Positions 1-4,227 of a DNA stretch of 5,205 nt are shown here, one piece after another. Position 1 is the first letter of the stretch. Each line of letters starts with the position of its first letter. A program made the translations under genes and the position numbers. The DNA is from UBA3071 sp965369635. GTDB taxonomy: Bacteria > Chloroflexota > Anaerolineae > UBA3071. The notes beneath the pieces are model-generated. The model was not told where the DNA came from, did no database searches, and was given only the letters and a program-made list of their open reading frames with translations. The stretch is taken from contig CBDURC010000215.1 in assembly GCA_965369635.1 (NCBI GenBank), positions 1-5,205 of the forward strand. The letters run 5' to 3'.

Positions 1-34
1 CCCGCATCTCAACTGCGTTGGTCACGTTGGTCAT
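1..34 (-). CDS. Start of an ABC importer ATPase (second copy, cut by window edge)
   Basis: Only the first 11 codons are inside the window, reading MTNVTNAVEMR, followed by one base of the next codon. They are identical at nucleotide level to the start of the truncated ATPase at 290, including the upstream AGGGG ribosome binding site. If this copy continues normally past base 1 it would be the functional ATP-binding subunit of the BMP-type importer whose binding protein is encoded at 464-1693. The start is chosen by identity with the first copy, where the Walker A motif follows in frame. What lies beyond the edge cannot be seen, so whether this copy is intact is unknown. Confidence 0.55.
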   Translation of the reverse strand, partial: MTNVTNAVEMR

Positions 35-55
35 TCCAGGTCCCCTTTTTCTCTC
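1..55. repeat. Direct repeat copy 1 (55 bp exact)
   Basis: These 55 bases are identical to 257-311, an offset of exactly 256 bp. The block holds the ATPase ribosome binding site and first codons on the minus strand. Identity stops sharply after base 55. On the left it runs to base 1, so it may extend beyond the window. Confidence 0.97.
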
Positions 56-290
56 AAGAACGGAAGTTGACCAGCTTCCCATGAACACGGACCGTCCCCT
101 CTTCCTGTCGGTAGAGGCCGGCCAGAACGTTCATCAGCGTATTCAGCGTGCTCTTGCCAGCGCCGTTTTCCCCCAGCAGGGTGTGGATTTCGCCCACGCG
201 CAGGTCGAAATCCACCTGATCGTTGGCCAGCACGCCGGGAAAACGTTTGACAATTGCCCGCATCTCAACTGCGTTGGTCACGTTGGTCAT
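54..290 (-). pseudogene. Truncated sugar/nucleoside-type ABC importer ATPase (N-terminal fragment)
   Basis: The 78-codon reading starts MTNVTNAVEMR and is a clear N-terminus of the first ATPase domain of sugar/nucleoside importers of the RbsA/MglA/YufO type. These ATPases energise uptake at the inner face of the membrane and are normally about 500 residues with two nucleotide-binding domains. Visible features are the KRFPGVLANDQVDFDL strand region (15-30), Walker A GENGAGKST (40-48) and the end of the first beta-strand block at VNFRS (74-78). Family members usually continue with SP and a helix, but here TGA follows S78. The Q-loop, signature, Walker B and whole second domain are missing. Three extra residues (N50, T51, L52) sit just after Walker A. 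The start at 290 has AGGGG seven bases upstream. It follows the binding-protein gene after 173 bp. It could be a duplication remnant or an assembly artefact; family assignment is secure, pseudogene status is inferred. Confidence 0.75.
132..149 (-). repeat. Imperfect 9-bp tandem duplication next to Walker A
   Basis: On the minus strand ACGCTGAAT is followed directly by ACGCTGATG, with seven of nine bases the same. Read in frame this turns the usual STLMN after the P-loop into STLNTLMN. It is a three-residue insertion in the helix that follows Walker A, which is normally length-conserved. Confidence 0.7.
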
Positions 291-311
291 TCCAGGTCCC
301 CTTTTTCTCTC
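257..311. repeat. Direct repeat copy 2 (55 bp exact)
   Basis: Exact copy of bases 1-55. On the minus strand it contains, in order, a GAGAG-A-rich stretch, the AGGGG ribosome binding site and the ATPase start codon at 290. Bases beyond 311 differ from those beyond 55, so the duplication boundary lies just upstream of the ribosome binding site. Confidence 0.97.
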
Positions 312-330
312 GGGAATGGAGTTGTTCCCG
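311..330 (-). promoter_or_regulatory. Small inverted repeat just upstream of the ATPase ribosome binding site
   Basis: CGGGAA (311-316) and TTCCCG (325-330) form a perfect 6-bp stem with an 8-base loop. It is the last of a row of inverted repeats between the binding-protein gene and the ATPase, ending about ten bases before the AGGGG ribosome binding site. A role in mRNA structure or translation control is inferred from position only. Confidence 0.4.
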
Positions 331-331
331 A

Positions 332-378
332 CTGGAGGGGTGCGACGCACGTGCACAGTGTGCGTCGCACCTTTCCAG
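332..378 (-). promoter_or_regulatory. Long stem-loop (12 bp plus 5 bp) in binding protein/ATPase spacer
   Basis: GGTGCGACGCAC (339-350) pairs perfectly with GTGCGTCGCACC (360-371) around a 9-base loop. After a 2x2 internal mismatch the stem resumes with CTGGA (332-336) against TCCAG (374-378). No T-run follows on the minus strand, so it is not a standard intrinsic terminator. Such a stem between a binding-protein gene and its ATPase commonly protects the upstream mRNA or lowers downstream expression; that role is inferred here. Confidence 0.6.
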
Positions 379-393
379 AACTGGAATCCAGTT
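379..393. promoter_or_regulatory. 15-bp odd palindrome
   Basis: AACTGGA (379-385) and TCCAGTT (387-393) are perfect mirror complements around one central base. It is too tight to fold as drawn, but its CTGGA/TCCAG halves can pair with the same pentamers at 332-336 and 374-378. It could be a dyad binding site or part of alternative RNA folds; nothing seen decides between them. Confidence 0.35.
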
Positions 394-395
394 GC

Positions 396-426
396 TGCCT
401 GTTGCAGGCTTAGCCTGCAACAGGCA
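396..426 (-). terminator. Perfect 14-bp hairpin after the binding-protein gene (attenuator or mRNA-stabilising stem)
   Basis: The arms 396-409 (TGCCTGTTGCAGGC) and 413-426 are perfect reverse complements with a TTA loop. It begins 37 bases past the stop codon of the binding-protein gene on the minus strand. There is no U-tract after it, so a rho-independent terminator is not supported. Partial read-through or 3'-end protection would fit a binding protein that must be made in excess over the ATPase. The structure is certain, the function inferred. Confidence 0.6.
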
Positions 427-463
427 TAGGTTCCTGGTCAACCGAACTGTATTGCTTCTGGCC

Positions 464-1693
464 CTAACCCCCCAGATCAGGCAATTCAGCAGTGATGCCG
501 TCGGCCCACCAGTACATGCAGTATTCGCACTCCAGGCCGGGCGCGCCAGGCGGGAACTGATCCATGTCGGACTGTTCCATCTTCTTGCCCGCGGGTACAA
601 CCACGTTGCCGGCATTGTCCTTGATGGGGCCGGCGAAGACGTCAAAGCGATCGAACTCGCCCGCCAGCATCTTGGCCAGCGTGTCTCGCACCAACTGGAT
701 GTCCTCTTCGGGCAGTTCGGCAACGCCGGACGGCAAGGTTTCGCCTTCCATGAAACCAAACAACCCCATAGCGCCTGTATCGGCGTCGAAGTAGTGCCAG
801 CCAGCCTTGTAGGAGCCATCTCTGACCTGTTCGGTGATTCCAACATAGACCGGGCCCCAATTCCAGTACGGAGCGGTAAGGCAAGCGTCTACCTTGCAGG
901 AGCCGTACCAATCGTAGGTGACGCCCCACTTGCCCTTTTCCTGGGCCACGTCAGCCACGGCCGGTGTATCAGCTCCGGTGAAGACCACCTGCGCACCGGC
1001 GTCGAAGAGGGAAGCTGCCGCCTCTTTCTCGATGACAGGGTCGTGCCAGGTGTTGATCCAGCGCACGTCCATGGTGCATTCGGGGCAGGTCTGCTTCATG
1101 CCCAGCGCAATGGCGTTGCCCAAGCGGATCTCTTCAGGGATGGGGAAGGTGGCCATGTAGCCCAACTTGGGATTCCCGTCCATCTTGGCCCGCGATCCGG
1201 CCAGCATCCCACCCAGGTACTTCATGTCTTCCATGGCGCCAAACAGGTTGCCGAAGTTCTCCATATTGGACTTGTAGCCGCTGATGTGGCTGTACATGAT
1301 GTTCGGGAATTCCTCAGCCACGATCTCCATTCCGTCCATGTAGCCAAAGGAAGTACCGAAGATGAGGTCGAATCCCTTGCGGGAGAGGCTGCGGAAGACC
1401 TGCTCGGACTCGGACCCCTCTGGGACGTTCTCGATATAGGCGATGTGGACATCGTCGAGATTTTCCGCGGTATACTCCAGCCCTTCGTAGTGGGCCTGGC
1501 TCCAGCCACCATCATCGTGGGGGCCGATGAGCACCATCGCCACGTTGAATTTGCCCTCTATGGTCGCCGGAATGGAGAACCCTCCTTCCTCAGTAGGCTC
1601 TTCTGCCGGTGCCTGGGGCGACGCACAAGCGCCCACTGCCAGAGACAGAATCACCAGGGCAGCCAGAAGCCACCGTACGTTCTTGGATAGCAT
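464..1693 (-). CDS. BMP-family ABC importer substrate-binding lipoprotein (PnrA/Med-like)
   Basis: A 409-residue extracytoplasmic binding protein that captures the substrate and delivers it to an ABC permease. It starts with a lipoprotein signal: M1-L2-S3-K4, R7, a hydrophobic stretch (8-21) and the lipobox VGAC with lipidated C23. A Pro/Glu linker follows (26-36). The mature domain starts at FNVAMVLIGPHDDGGWSQAH (49-68), the typical first strand and ligand loop of Basic Membrane Protein periplasmic proteins. Further family hallmarks are FDLIFGTSFGYMD (108-120), GNLFGAMEDMKYLGGMLAG (148-166), a DAGAQVVFTGAD strand (231-242) and YWNWGPVY (276-283). Known ligands in this family are nucleosides, purines and autoinducer-like compounds, so the exact ligand is open. 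Three cysteine pairs (203/206, 266/271, 389/392) may form disulfides. The start has GAGGAGG seven bases upstream and a promoter before it. An ATPase gene start follows after 173 bp, supporting an importer locus. Confidence 0.93.
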   Translation of the reverse strand: MLSKNVRWLLAALVILSLAVGACASPQAPAEEPTEEGGFSIPATIEGKFNVAMVLIGPHDDGGWSQAHYEGLEYTAENLDDVHIAYIENVPEGSESEQVFRSLSRKGFDLIFGTSFGYMDGMEIVAEEFPNIMYSHISGYKSNMENFGNLFGAMEDMKYLGGMLAGSRAKMDGNPKLGYMATFPIPEEIRLGNAIALGMKQTCPECTMDVRWINTWHDPVIEKEAAASLFDAGAQVVFTGADTPAVADVAQEKGKWGVTYDWYGSCKVDACLTAPYWNWGPVYVGITEQVRDGSYKAGWHYFDADTGAMGLFGFMEGETLPSGVAELPEEDIQLVRDTLAKMLAGEFDRFDVFAGPIKDNAGNVVVPAGKKMEQSDMDQFPPGAPGLECEYCMYWWADGITAELPDLGG

Positions 1694-1700
1694 TTCTACG

Positions 1701-1707
1701 CCTCCTC
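1701..1707 (-). promoter_or_regulatory. Ribosome binding site of the binding-protein gene
   Basis: GAGGAGG on the minus strand, seven bases before the ATG at 1693. It is a strong Shine-Dalgarno match and fixes the start that also gives a complete lipoprotein signal. Confidence 0.85.
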
Positions 1708-1722
1708 ATTGTGTTTTGGGGT

Positions 1723-1751
1723 ACTTTAGGTTTGGTAGTCTGGGAAGTCAA
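1723..1751 (-). promoter_or_regulatory. Sigma70-like promoter for the binding-protein gene
   Basis: On the minus strand TTGACT (1751-1746) matches the -35 consensus at five of six bases. After exactly 17 bases TAAAGT (1728-1723) matches the -10 consensus at four of six. Transcription would start near 1716, giving a leader of about 20 bases with the ribosome binding site inside it. This would let the importer be expressed separately from the carbamate kinase operon upstream. Confidence 0.5.
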
Positions 1752-1756
1752 AAGAC

Positions 1757-1927
1757 TCATGGTTCGCTCGTTTCTGAGAGCAAATCCGAGGTTGGGTCAC
1801 CAAGAGGTAGGCTCATGTACAGGGTGCCAATCTGGAAAAGCTCTCTGAGAACAAGCGAAAGATGCCTATGGAACCTTACCAACAGTAGATCGGTGCTCTG
1901 TCCCTTAGCATCACCTCCTTCATTCAT
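1757..1927 (-). CDS. Doubtful 56-residue ORF between carbamate kinase and binding protein
   Basis: An ATG at 1927 opens 56 codons to a TGA at 1757, beginning MNEGGDAKGQSTDLLLVRF and ending LLSETSEP. The same frame stays open for about 20 codons upstream of the ATG. Composition is protein-like, with a hydrophobic central part (LSLVLRELFQIGTLYMSLPL), but I recognise no family. The ribosome binding site is poor: only GAAG about nine bases before the ATG. It ends just before the predicted promoter, so it would fit between the two transcription units. The long inverted repeat at 1763-1859 lies inside it, which argues for a non-coding or decayed origin. It may well be chance. Confidence 0.2.
   Translation of the reverse strand: MNEGGDAKGQSTDLLLVRFHRHLSLVLRELFQIGTLYMSLPLGDPTSDLLSETSEP
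1763..1859 (-). repeat. Long imperfect inverted repeat upstream of the importer promoter
   Basis: The arm 1763-1781 (TTCGCTCGTTTCTGAGAGC) is nearly the reverse complement of 1840-1859. In a minus-strand transcript about 18 pairs form, counting one G-U pair, with one bulged base and one A-A mismatch; the closed loop is 58 bases. No matching target-site duplication is visible on the outer flanks. It could be a structured leader of a longer transcript, a regulator site region or a relic of a small miniature element. Confidence 0.5.
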
Positions 1928-1948
1928 CTGTTCGGGCTTCGCAAATCT

Positions 1949-1972
1949 GGTATCCGTGAGTTCGGGTATCCG
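1949..1972. repeat. GGTATCCG direct repeat pair (16-bp period)
   Basis: GGTATCCG occurs at 1949-1956 and again at 1965-1972. A second short repeat, GTTCGGG, lies nearby at 1930-1936 and 1960-1966. Spacing of about one and a half helical turns is possible for regulator half-sites, but no known operator is recognised. Confidence 0.4.
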
Positions 1973-1985
1973 AGAGAGACGTCCG

Positions 1986-1995
1986 AGTCATGACT
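1986..1995. promoter_or_regulatory. 10-bp perfect palindrome after carbamate kinase
   Basis: AGTCATGACT is its own reverse complement and lies about 25 bases past the carbamate kinase stop on the minus strand. It may be a protein binding dyad or chance; the sequence gives no further support. Confidence 0.25.
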
Positions 1996-2020
1996 GCGCG
2001 AACCTACGAACTACGGATCA

Positions 2021-2971
2021 CTATGGCACAATCCAAGTGCCCGTCTCGCCATCCAGCGCCCGCTCGATGTTCCAGGGATCGGTGACCAGCGCCTCTCCCT
2101 GGGGGTTGGCCTCCAGGAACTGTATGATGGCCTCGATCTTGGGCCCCATGTTGCCTGGCGGGAAATGCCCTTCAGCGTGGTAGCGCCTGGCCTCGCTCAC
2201 CGTCATACGATCCAGTGGACGCTCGTTGTCCTGCGCATAGTGCAGCGATACCTGTGCCACACCGGTGCAGATGAGGAGAAGATCAACTTTCAGATTGCGC
2301 GCCAACAGGCTGCTGGCACGATCCTTGTCAATCACGGCGCGAGCGCCCACCAGGTTGCCCTGCGCGTCCTCGGTCACGGGGATACCACCACCGCCCACGG
2401 TGACCACCACGAAGCCAGCATCCACCAGTGTCTTCACTGCGTCCAATTCGATAATCTTCAGAGGAATGGGAGAGGCGATCTTGCGCCGCCAGCCGCGTCC
2501 CGCTTCGTACCCGATAACCCAACCCTCTTCTTCGAACTTGCGCGCCTCCTCTTCGTCCACAAACCCGCCGATGCCCTTGGTCGGGTCTTGGAAGCCCGGA
2601 TCATTCTTGTCCACCAGCACCTGGGTCACCACCGCTGCACACTGGCGGTCGATGCTCCGTCTCCTCAACTCATCTCCCAGCGCCTGGGTGATCATGTAGC
2701 CGATCGAGCCTTGCGTATCGGCGCCGATCATATCCAGAGGAGTAGGATGCACTCCTTCTATCTTCTCAGCAATCTCGGAGCGCCGCAGGATGAAGCCCAC
2801 TTGCGGGCCATTGCCGTGGGTGATGATCAGGTTCCAGCCACGCTCGATCATCCCCGCCAGGTGCCTGCACGTCTCGCGCACCGCCTTCCACTGATCCTCC
2901 ACCGTCTGGTGCTGGCGGTCCACGATCAGCGAGTTGCCGCCGATGGCAACGACGGCGATTCTCTTGGTCAT
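2021..2971 (-). CDS. arcC: Carbamate kinase
   Basis: A 316-residue cytoplasmic kinase that interconverts carbamoyl phosphate plus ADP with carbamate plus ATP. In fermenting bacteria it runs towards ATP. The length is standard for the family and all main amino-acid-kinase-fold motifs are present: AIGGNSL (9-15), THGNGPQVG (51-59), GADTQGSIGY (83-92), DPTKGIG (129-135), GWRRKIASPIP (160-170), GGGGIPV (193-199), VIDKDRASSLLA (213-224) and EGHFPPGNMGPKIEA (267-281), ending GTWIVP. The ATG at 2971 has AAGGAG seven bases upstream and lies 21 bp after the carbamoyltransferase stop, so the two genes are co-transcribed and probably coupled. It is the energy-yielding partner of that enzyme. The gene symbol reflects family only: no arginine deiminase is seen here, so YqeA-like naming would be equally fair. 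Confidence 0.97.
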   Translation of the reverse strand: MTKRIAVVAIGGNSLIVDRQHQTVEDQWKAVRETCRHLAGMIERGWNLIITHGNGPQVGFILRRSEIAEKIEGVHPTPLDMIGADTQGSIGYMITQALGDELRRRSIDRQCAAVVTQVLVDKNDPGFQDPTKGIGGFVDEEEARKFEEEGWVIGYEAGRGWRRKIASPIPLKIIELDAVKTLVDAGFVVVTVGGGGIPVTEDAQGNLVGARAVIDKDRASSLLARNLKVDLLLICTGVAQVSLHYAQDNERPLDRMTVSEARRYHAEGHFPPGNMGPKIEAIIQFLEANPQGEALVTDPWNIERALDGETGTWIVP

Positions 2972-2978
2972 AGGTTCG

Positions 2979-2984
2979 CTCCTT
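2979..2984 (-). promoter_or_regulatory. Ribosome binding site of carbamate kinase
   Basis: AAGGAG on the minus strand, seven bases before the ATG at 2971 and inside the 21-bp gap after the carbamoyltransferase stop. It confirms the start and the operon link. Confidence 0.8.
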
Positions 2985-2992
2985 GGTCTGTT

Positions 2993-4030
2993 CTACCAGT
3001 TCTCCATCGTCAACGCCATCAACGCCTTCTGCACGTGCAGCCGGTTCTCAGCAATGTCGTAGACGGCAGAACGAGGGCCGCTGGCGACTTCGTCCGTTAC
3101 CTCGCTGCCCCGGTCGACAGGCATGGGGTGGGTGAAGATGGCGTTGTCAGTAAGCGCCATCCGCTCGGCGGTCGTTGTCCAACCGGGATAGGCCATCGCT
3201 TTCTCGATCTCCGTCTGCTTATGGAGCACGCCGTCCCTGTACGCCTGCGGGCTGACCCAGTTGCGGGAGTAGACGATGTGCGCACCGTGATAGCCCTTCG
3301 TCCGGTCGCTGGTGACGCGAAACTCAAAGCCACTGGCGGCGCAGTTCTGCTGTGTCCACTCGTACACCTCGGGGTCCAGGTCGTAGCCCTCAGGCCGGGC
3401 CACGGTGACGTTCATGCCCAAGCGGGAGGCAATGAGCAGCGCTGCCTGCACACTACACCACGAACGGGCTAGCGCACCCGAAGCCCAGGTGAGCAGGAAG
3501 TTCTTGCCCCGCAGTGCGTCGTAGTCAGGCTGACCAGGCCCACCGCCGTACCACTCGGCCCAGCCCATCACGTCGGCCAGCCCCTGACAGGGATGGAAGC
3601 GGTCGTCGGCCATGTTGATGATGGGCACATCTGCCCAGTGCGCATACTCGCGCAGCATCTCGTCGCCAGCCCCGTAGTAGGGCACCTTGTCTTCCAGGAT
3701 GCGGATGCCGATGCCGGCCACGTAGCGGGCCATGACCTGAGCGGCGTCCTCGATGGTCTCCCCAGCCTGCTTCTGGGTCTTGAAGCGCCCCGCCGCAGGG
3801 GTCATGAACTGGGCGTGGCCTCCCAGCTCGGTGGCTGCGGCCTCAAACGAAAGACGCGTGCGCACAGAAGGATTGTAGAAGAACATCAGGAAGGTCTTGT
3901 GCTTGAGGATACTTGTCCAACGGTCGGAGAAGCGATCACGCTTCATCTCCGCTGCCAAATCGAGCACAGCCATCAGTTCCTCTAGCATCCACTCCTGCGT
4001 GCAGATGAAATCCTTGCCATAGAGACTCAT
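2993..4030 (-). CDS. Aspartate/ornithine carbamoyltransferase family protein, knotted AOTCase/YgeW-like
   Basis: A 345-residue cytoplasmic enzyme of the family that moves a carbamoyl group between carbamoyl phosphate and an amino group. The N-terminal half carries the carbamoyl phosphate site FYNPSVRTRLSFE (51-63) and HPCQGLAD (146-153). The second half has LLTWASGAL (179-187) followed by LGMNVTVARPEGYDLDPEV (204-222), a layout typical of acetylornithine and YgeW-type knotted enzymes, and ends with ENRLHVQKALM (328-338). The ornithine-type HCLP motif is replaced by HPMP (301-304), so the amino acceptor is probably not plain ornithine. Start chosen at 4030 because GGGAGG lies five bases upstream; an ATG at 4045 adds five residues but has no ribosome binding site. 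Carbamate kinase follows after 21 bp, which favours a catabolic, carbamoyl-phosphate-producing role. Family is certain, substrate unknown. Confidence 0.92.
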   Translation of the reverse strand: MSLYGKDFICTQEWMLEELMAVLDLAAEMKRDRFSDRWTSILKHKTFLMFFYNPSVRTRLSFEAAATELGGHAQFMTPAAGRFKTQKQAGETIEDAAQVMARYVAGIGIRILEDKVPYYGAGDEMLREYAHWADVPIINMADDRFHPCQGLADVMGWAEWYGGGPGQPDYDALRGKNFLLTWASGALARSWCSVQAALLIASRLGMNVTVARPEGYDLDPEVYEWTQQNCAASGFEFRVTSDRTKGYHGAHIVYSRNWVSPQAYRDGVLHKQTEIEKAMAYPGWTTTAERMALTDNAIFTHPMPVDRGSEVTDEVASGPRSAVYDIAENRLHVQKALMALTMENW

Positions 4031-4035
4031 AACTA

Positions 4036-4041
4036 CCTCCC
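4036..4041 (-). promoter_or_regulatory. Ribosome binding site deciding the carbamoyltransferase start
   Basis: GGGAGG on the minus strand, five bases before the ATG at 4030. It falls inside the coding sequence that an ATG at 4045 would imply, so the shorter start is preferred. Confidence 0.75.
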
Positions 4042-4060
4042 GCATGAATGCTCGTAGTCA

Positions 4061-4117
4061 GGCACGGAACGGAGTGAAGTGCCGTCGTTCTCCACGCCAC
4101 TTCGCTTCACTTCGTGG
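4061..4117. repeat. Cluster of short inverted repeats upstream of the carbamoyltransferase
   Basis: GGCAC (4061-4065) with GTGCC (4079-4083), AGTGAAG (4073-4079) with CTTCACT (4105-4111), and CCAC (4097-4100) with GTGG (4114-4117) are overlapping inverted repeats. CACTTCG also occurs twice as a direct repeat (4098-4104, 4108-4114). The pairings exclude one another, so alternative folds are possible in the mRNA before the ribosome binding site. Regulation is an inference only. Confidence 0.35.
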
Positions 4118-4147
4118 CTTGCTACGAACAATGCATAGACGACTAGA

Positions 4148-4178
4148 CCAGGGAATCATGCTACCGCTTCATCCCTGG
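4148..4178. repeat. Inverted repeat CCAGGGA/TCCCTGG
   Basis: CCAGGGA (4148-4154) and TCCCTGG (4172-4178) form a perfect 7-bp stem with a 17-base loop, directly downstream of the tandem repeat that follows the oxidoreductase gene. No U-tract follows on the minus strand, so termination is not supported. Confidence 0.4.
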
Positions 4179-4186
4179 CCCACCGA

Positions 4187-4226
4187 TGCTGATTTGCCGA
4201 CTTGCTGATTTGTTGATTTGCTGATT
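4187..4226. repeat. Five-copy 8-bp tandem repeat after the oxidoreductase stop codon
   Basis: Five consecutive 8-bp units: TGCTGATT, TGCCGACT, TGCTGATT, TGTTGATT, TGCTGATT. Three are identical, one differs at one base and one at two. On the minus strand the unit reads AATCAGCA, and the array starts one base beyond the stop codon of the beta subunit gene. It is AT-richer than the flanking genes. It looks like a variable-number intergenic repeat. Confidence 0.85.
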
Positions 4227-4227
4227 T

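Larger units (their letters stand above)
1694..2020. other. 327-bp spacer between carbamate kinase and the importer
   Basis: Besides the promoter, the long inverted repeat and the doubtful 56-codon ORF listed separately, this spacer holds a paired GGTATCCG direct repeat, a 10-bp palindrome and an 11-base perfect complement of the 16S rRNA 3' end (AAGGAGGTGAT, 1920-1910 on the minus strand). No tRNA, known riboswitch core or U-tailed terminator could be recognised after the carbamate kinase stop. Confidence 0.6.

Noticed and set aside
1..34. Circular-contig terminal repeat
   Set aside because: The second copy is internal at 257-311 and not at the right end, so it does not indicate circularity.
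332..426. Intrinsic rho-independent terminators in the 291-463 spacer
   Set aside because: The stems are strong but no T-run follows any of them on the minus strand.
254..1690. Long plus-strand ORF opposite the binding-protein gene (also 1527-2183)
   Set aside because: It mirrors a clearly coding minus-strand gene, has no family features, and arises from codon bias in GC-rich DNA.
1763..1859. Known riboswitch class (for example purine type)
   Set aside because: Stem and loop layout and conserved core bases of the classes I can recall are not recognisable.
2165..3472. Plus-strand ORF of over 400 codons across carbamate kinase and carbamoyltransferase
   Set aside because: It runs antisense through two well-identified enzymes, and its His/Arg/Val-rich composition is typical of a shadow frame.
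4031..4045. Five-residue longer start of the carbamoyltransferase at 4045
   Set aside because: No Shine-Dalgarno upstream, and the good GGGAGG site lies inside the extension.
4187..4226. CRISPR-like array
   Set aside because: Units are 8 bp with no spacers, so it is a simple tandem repeat.
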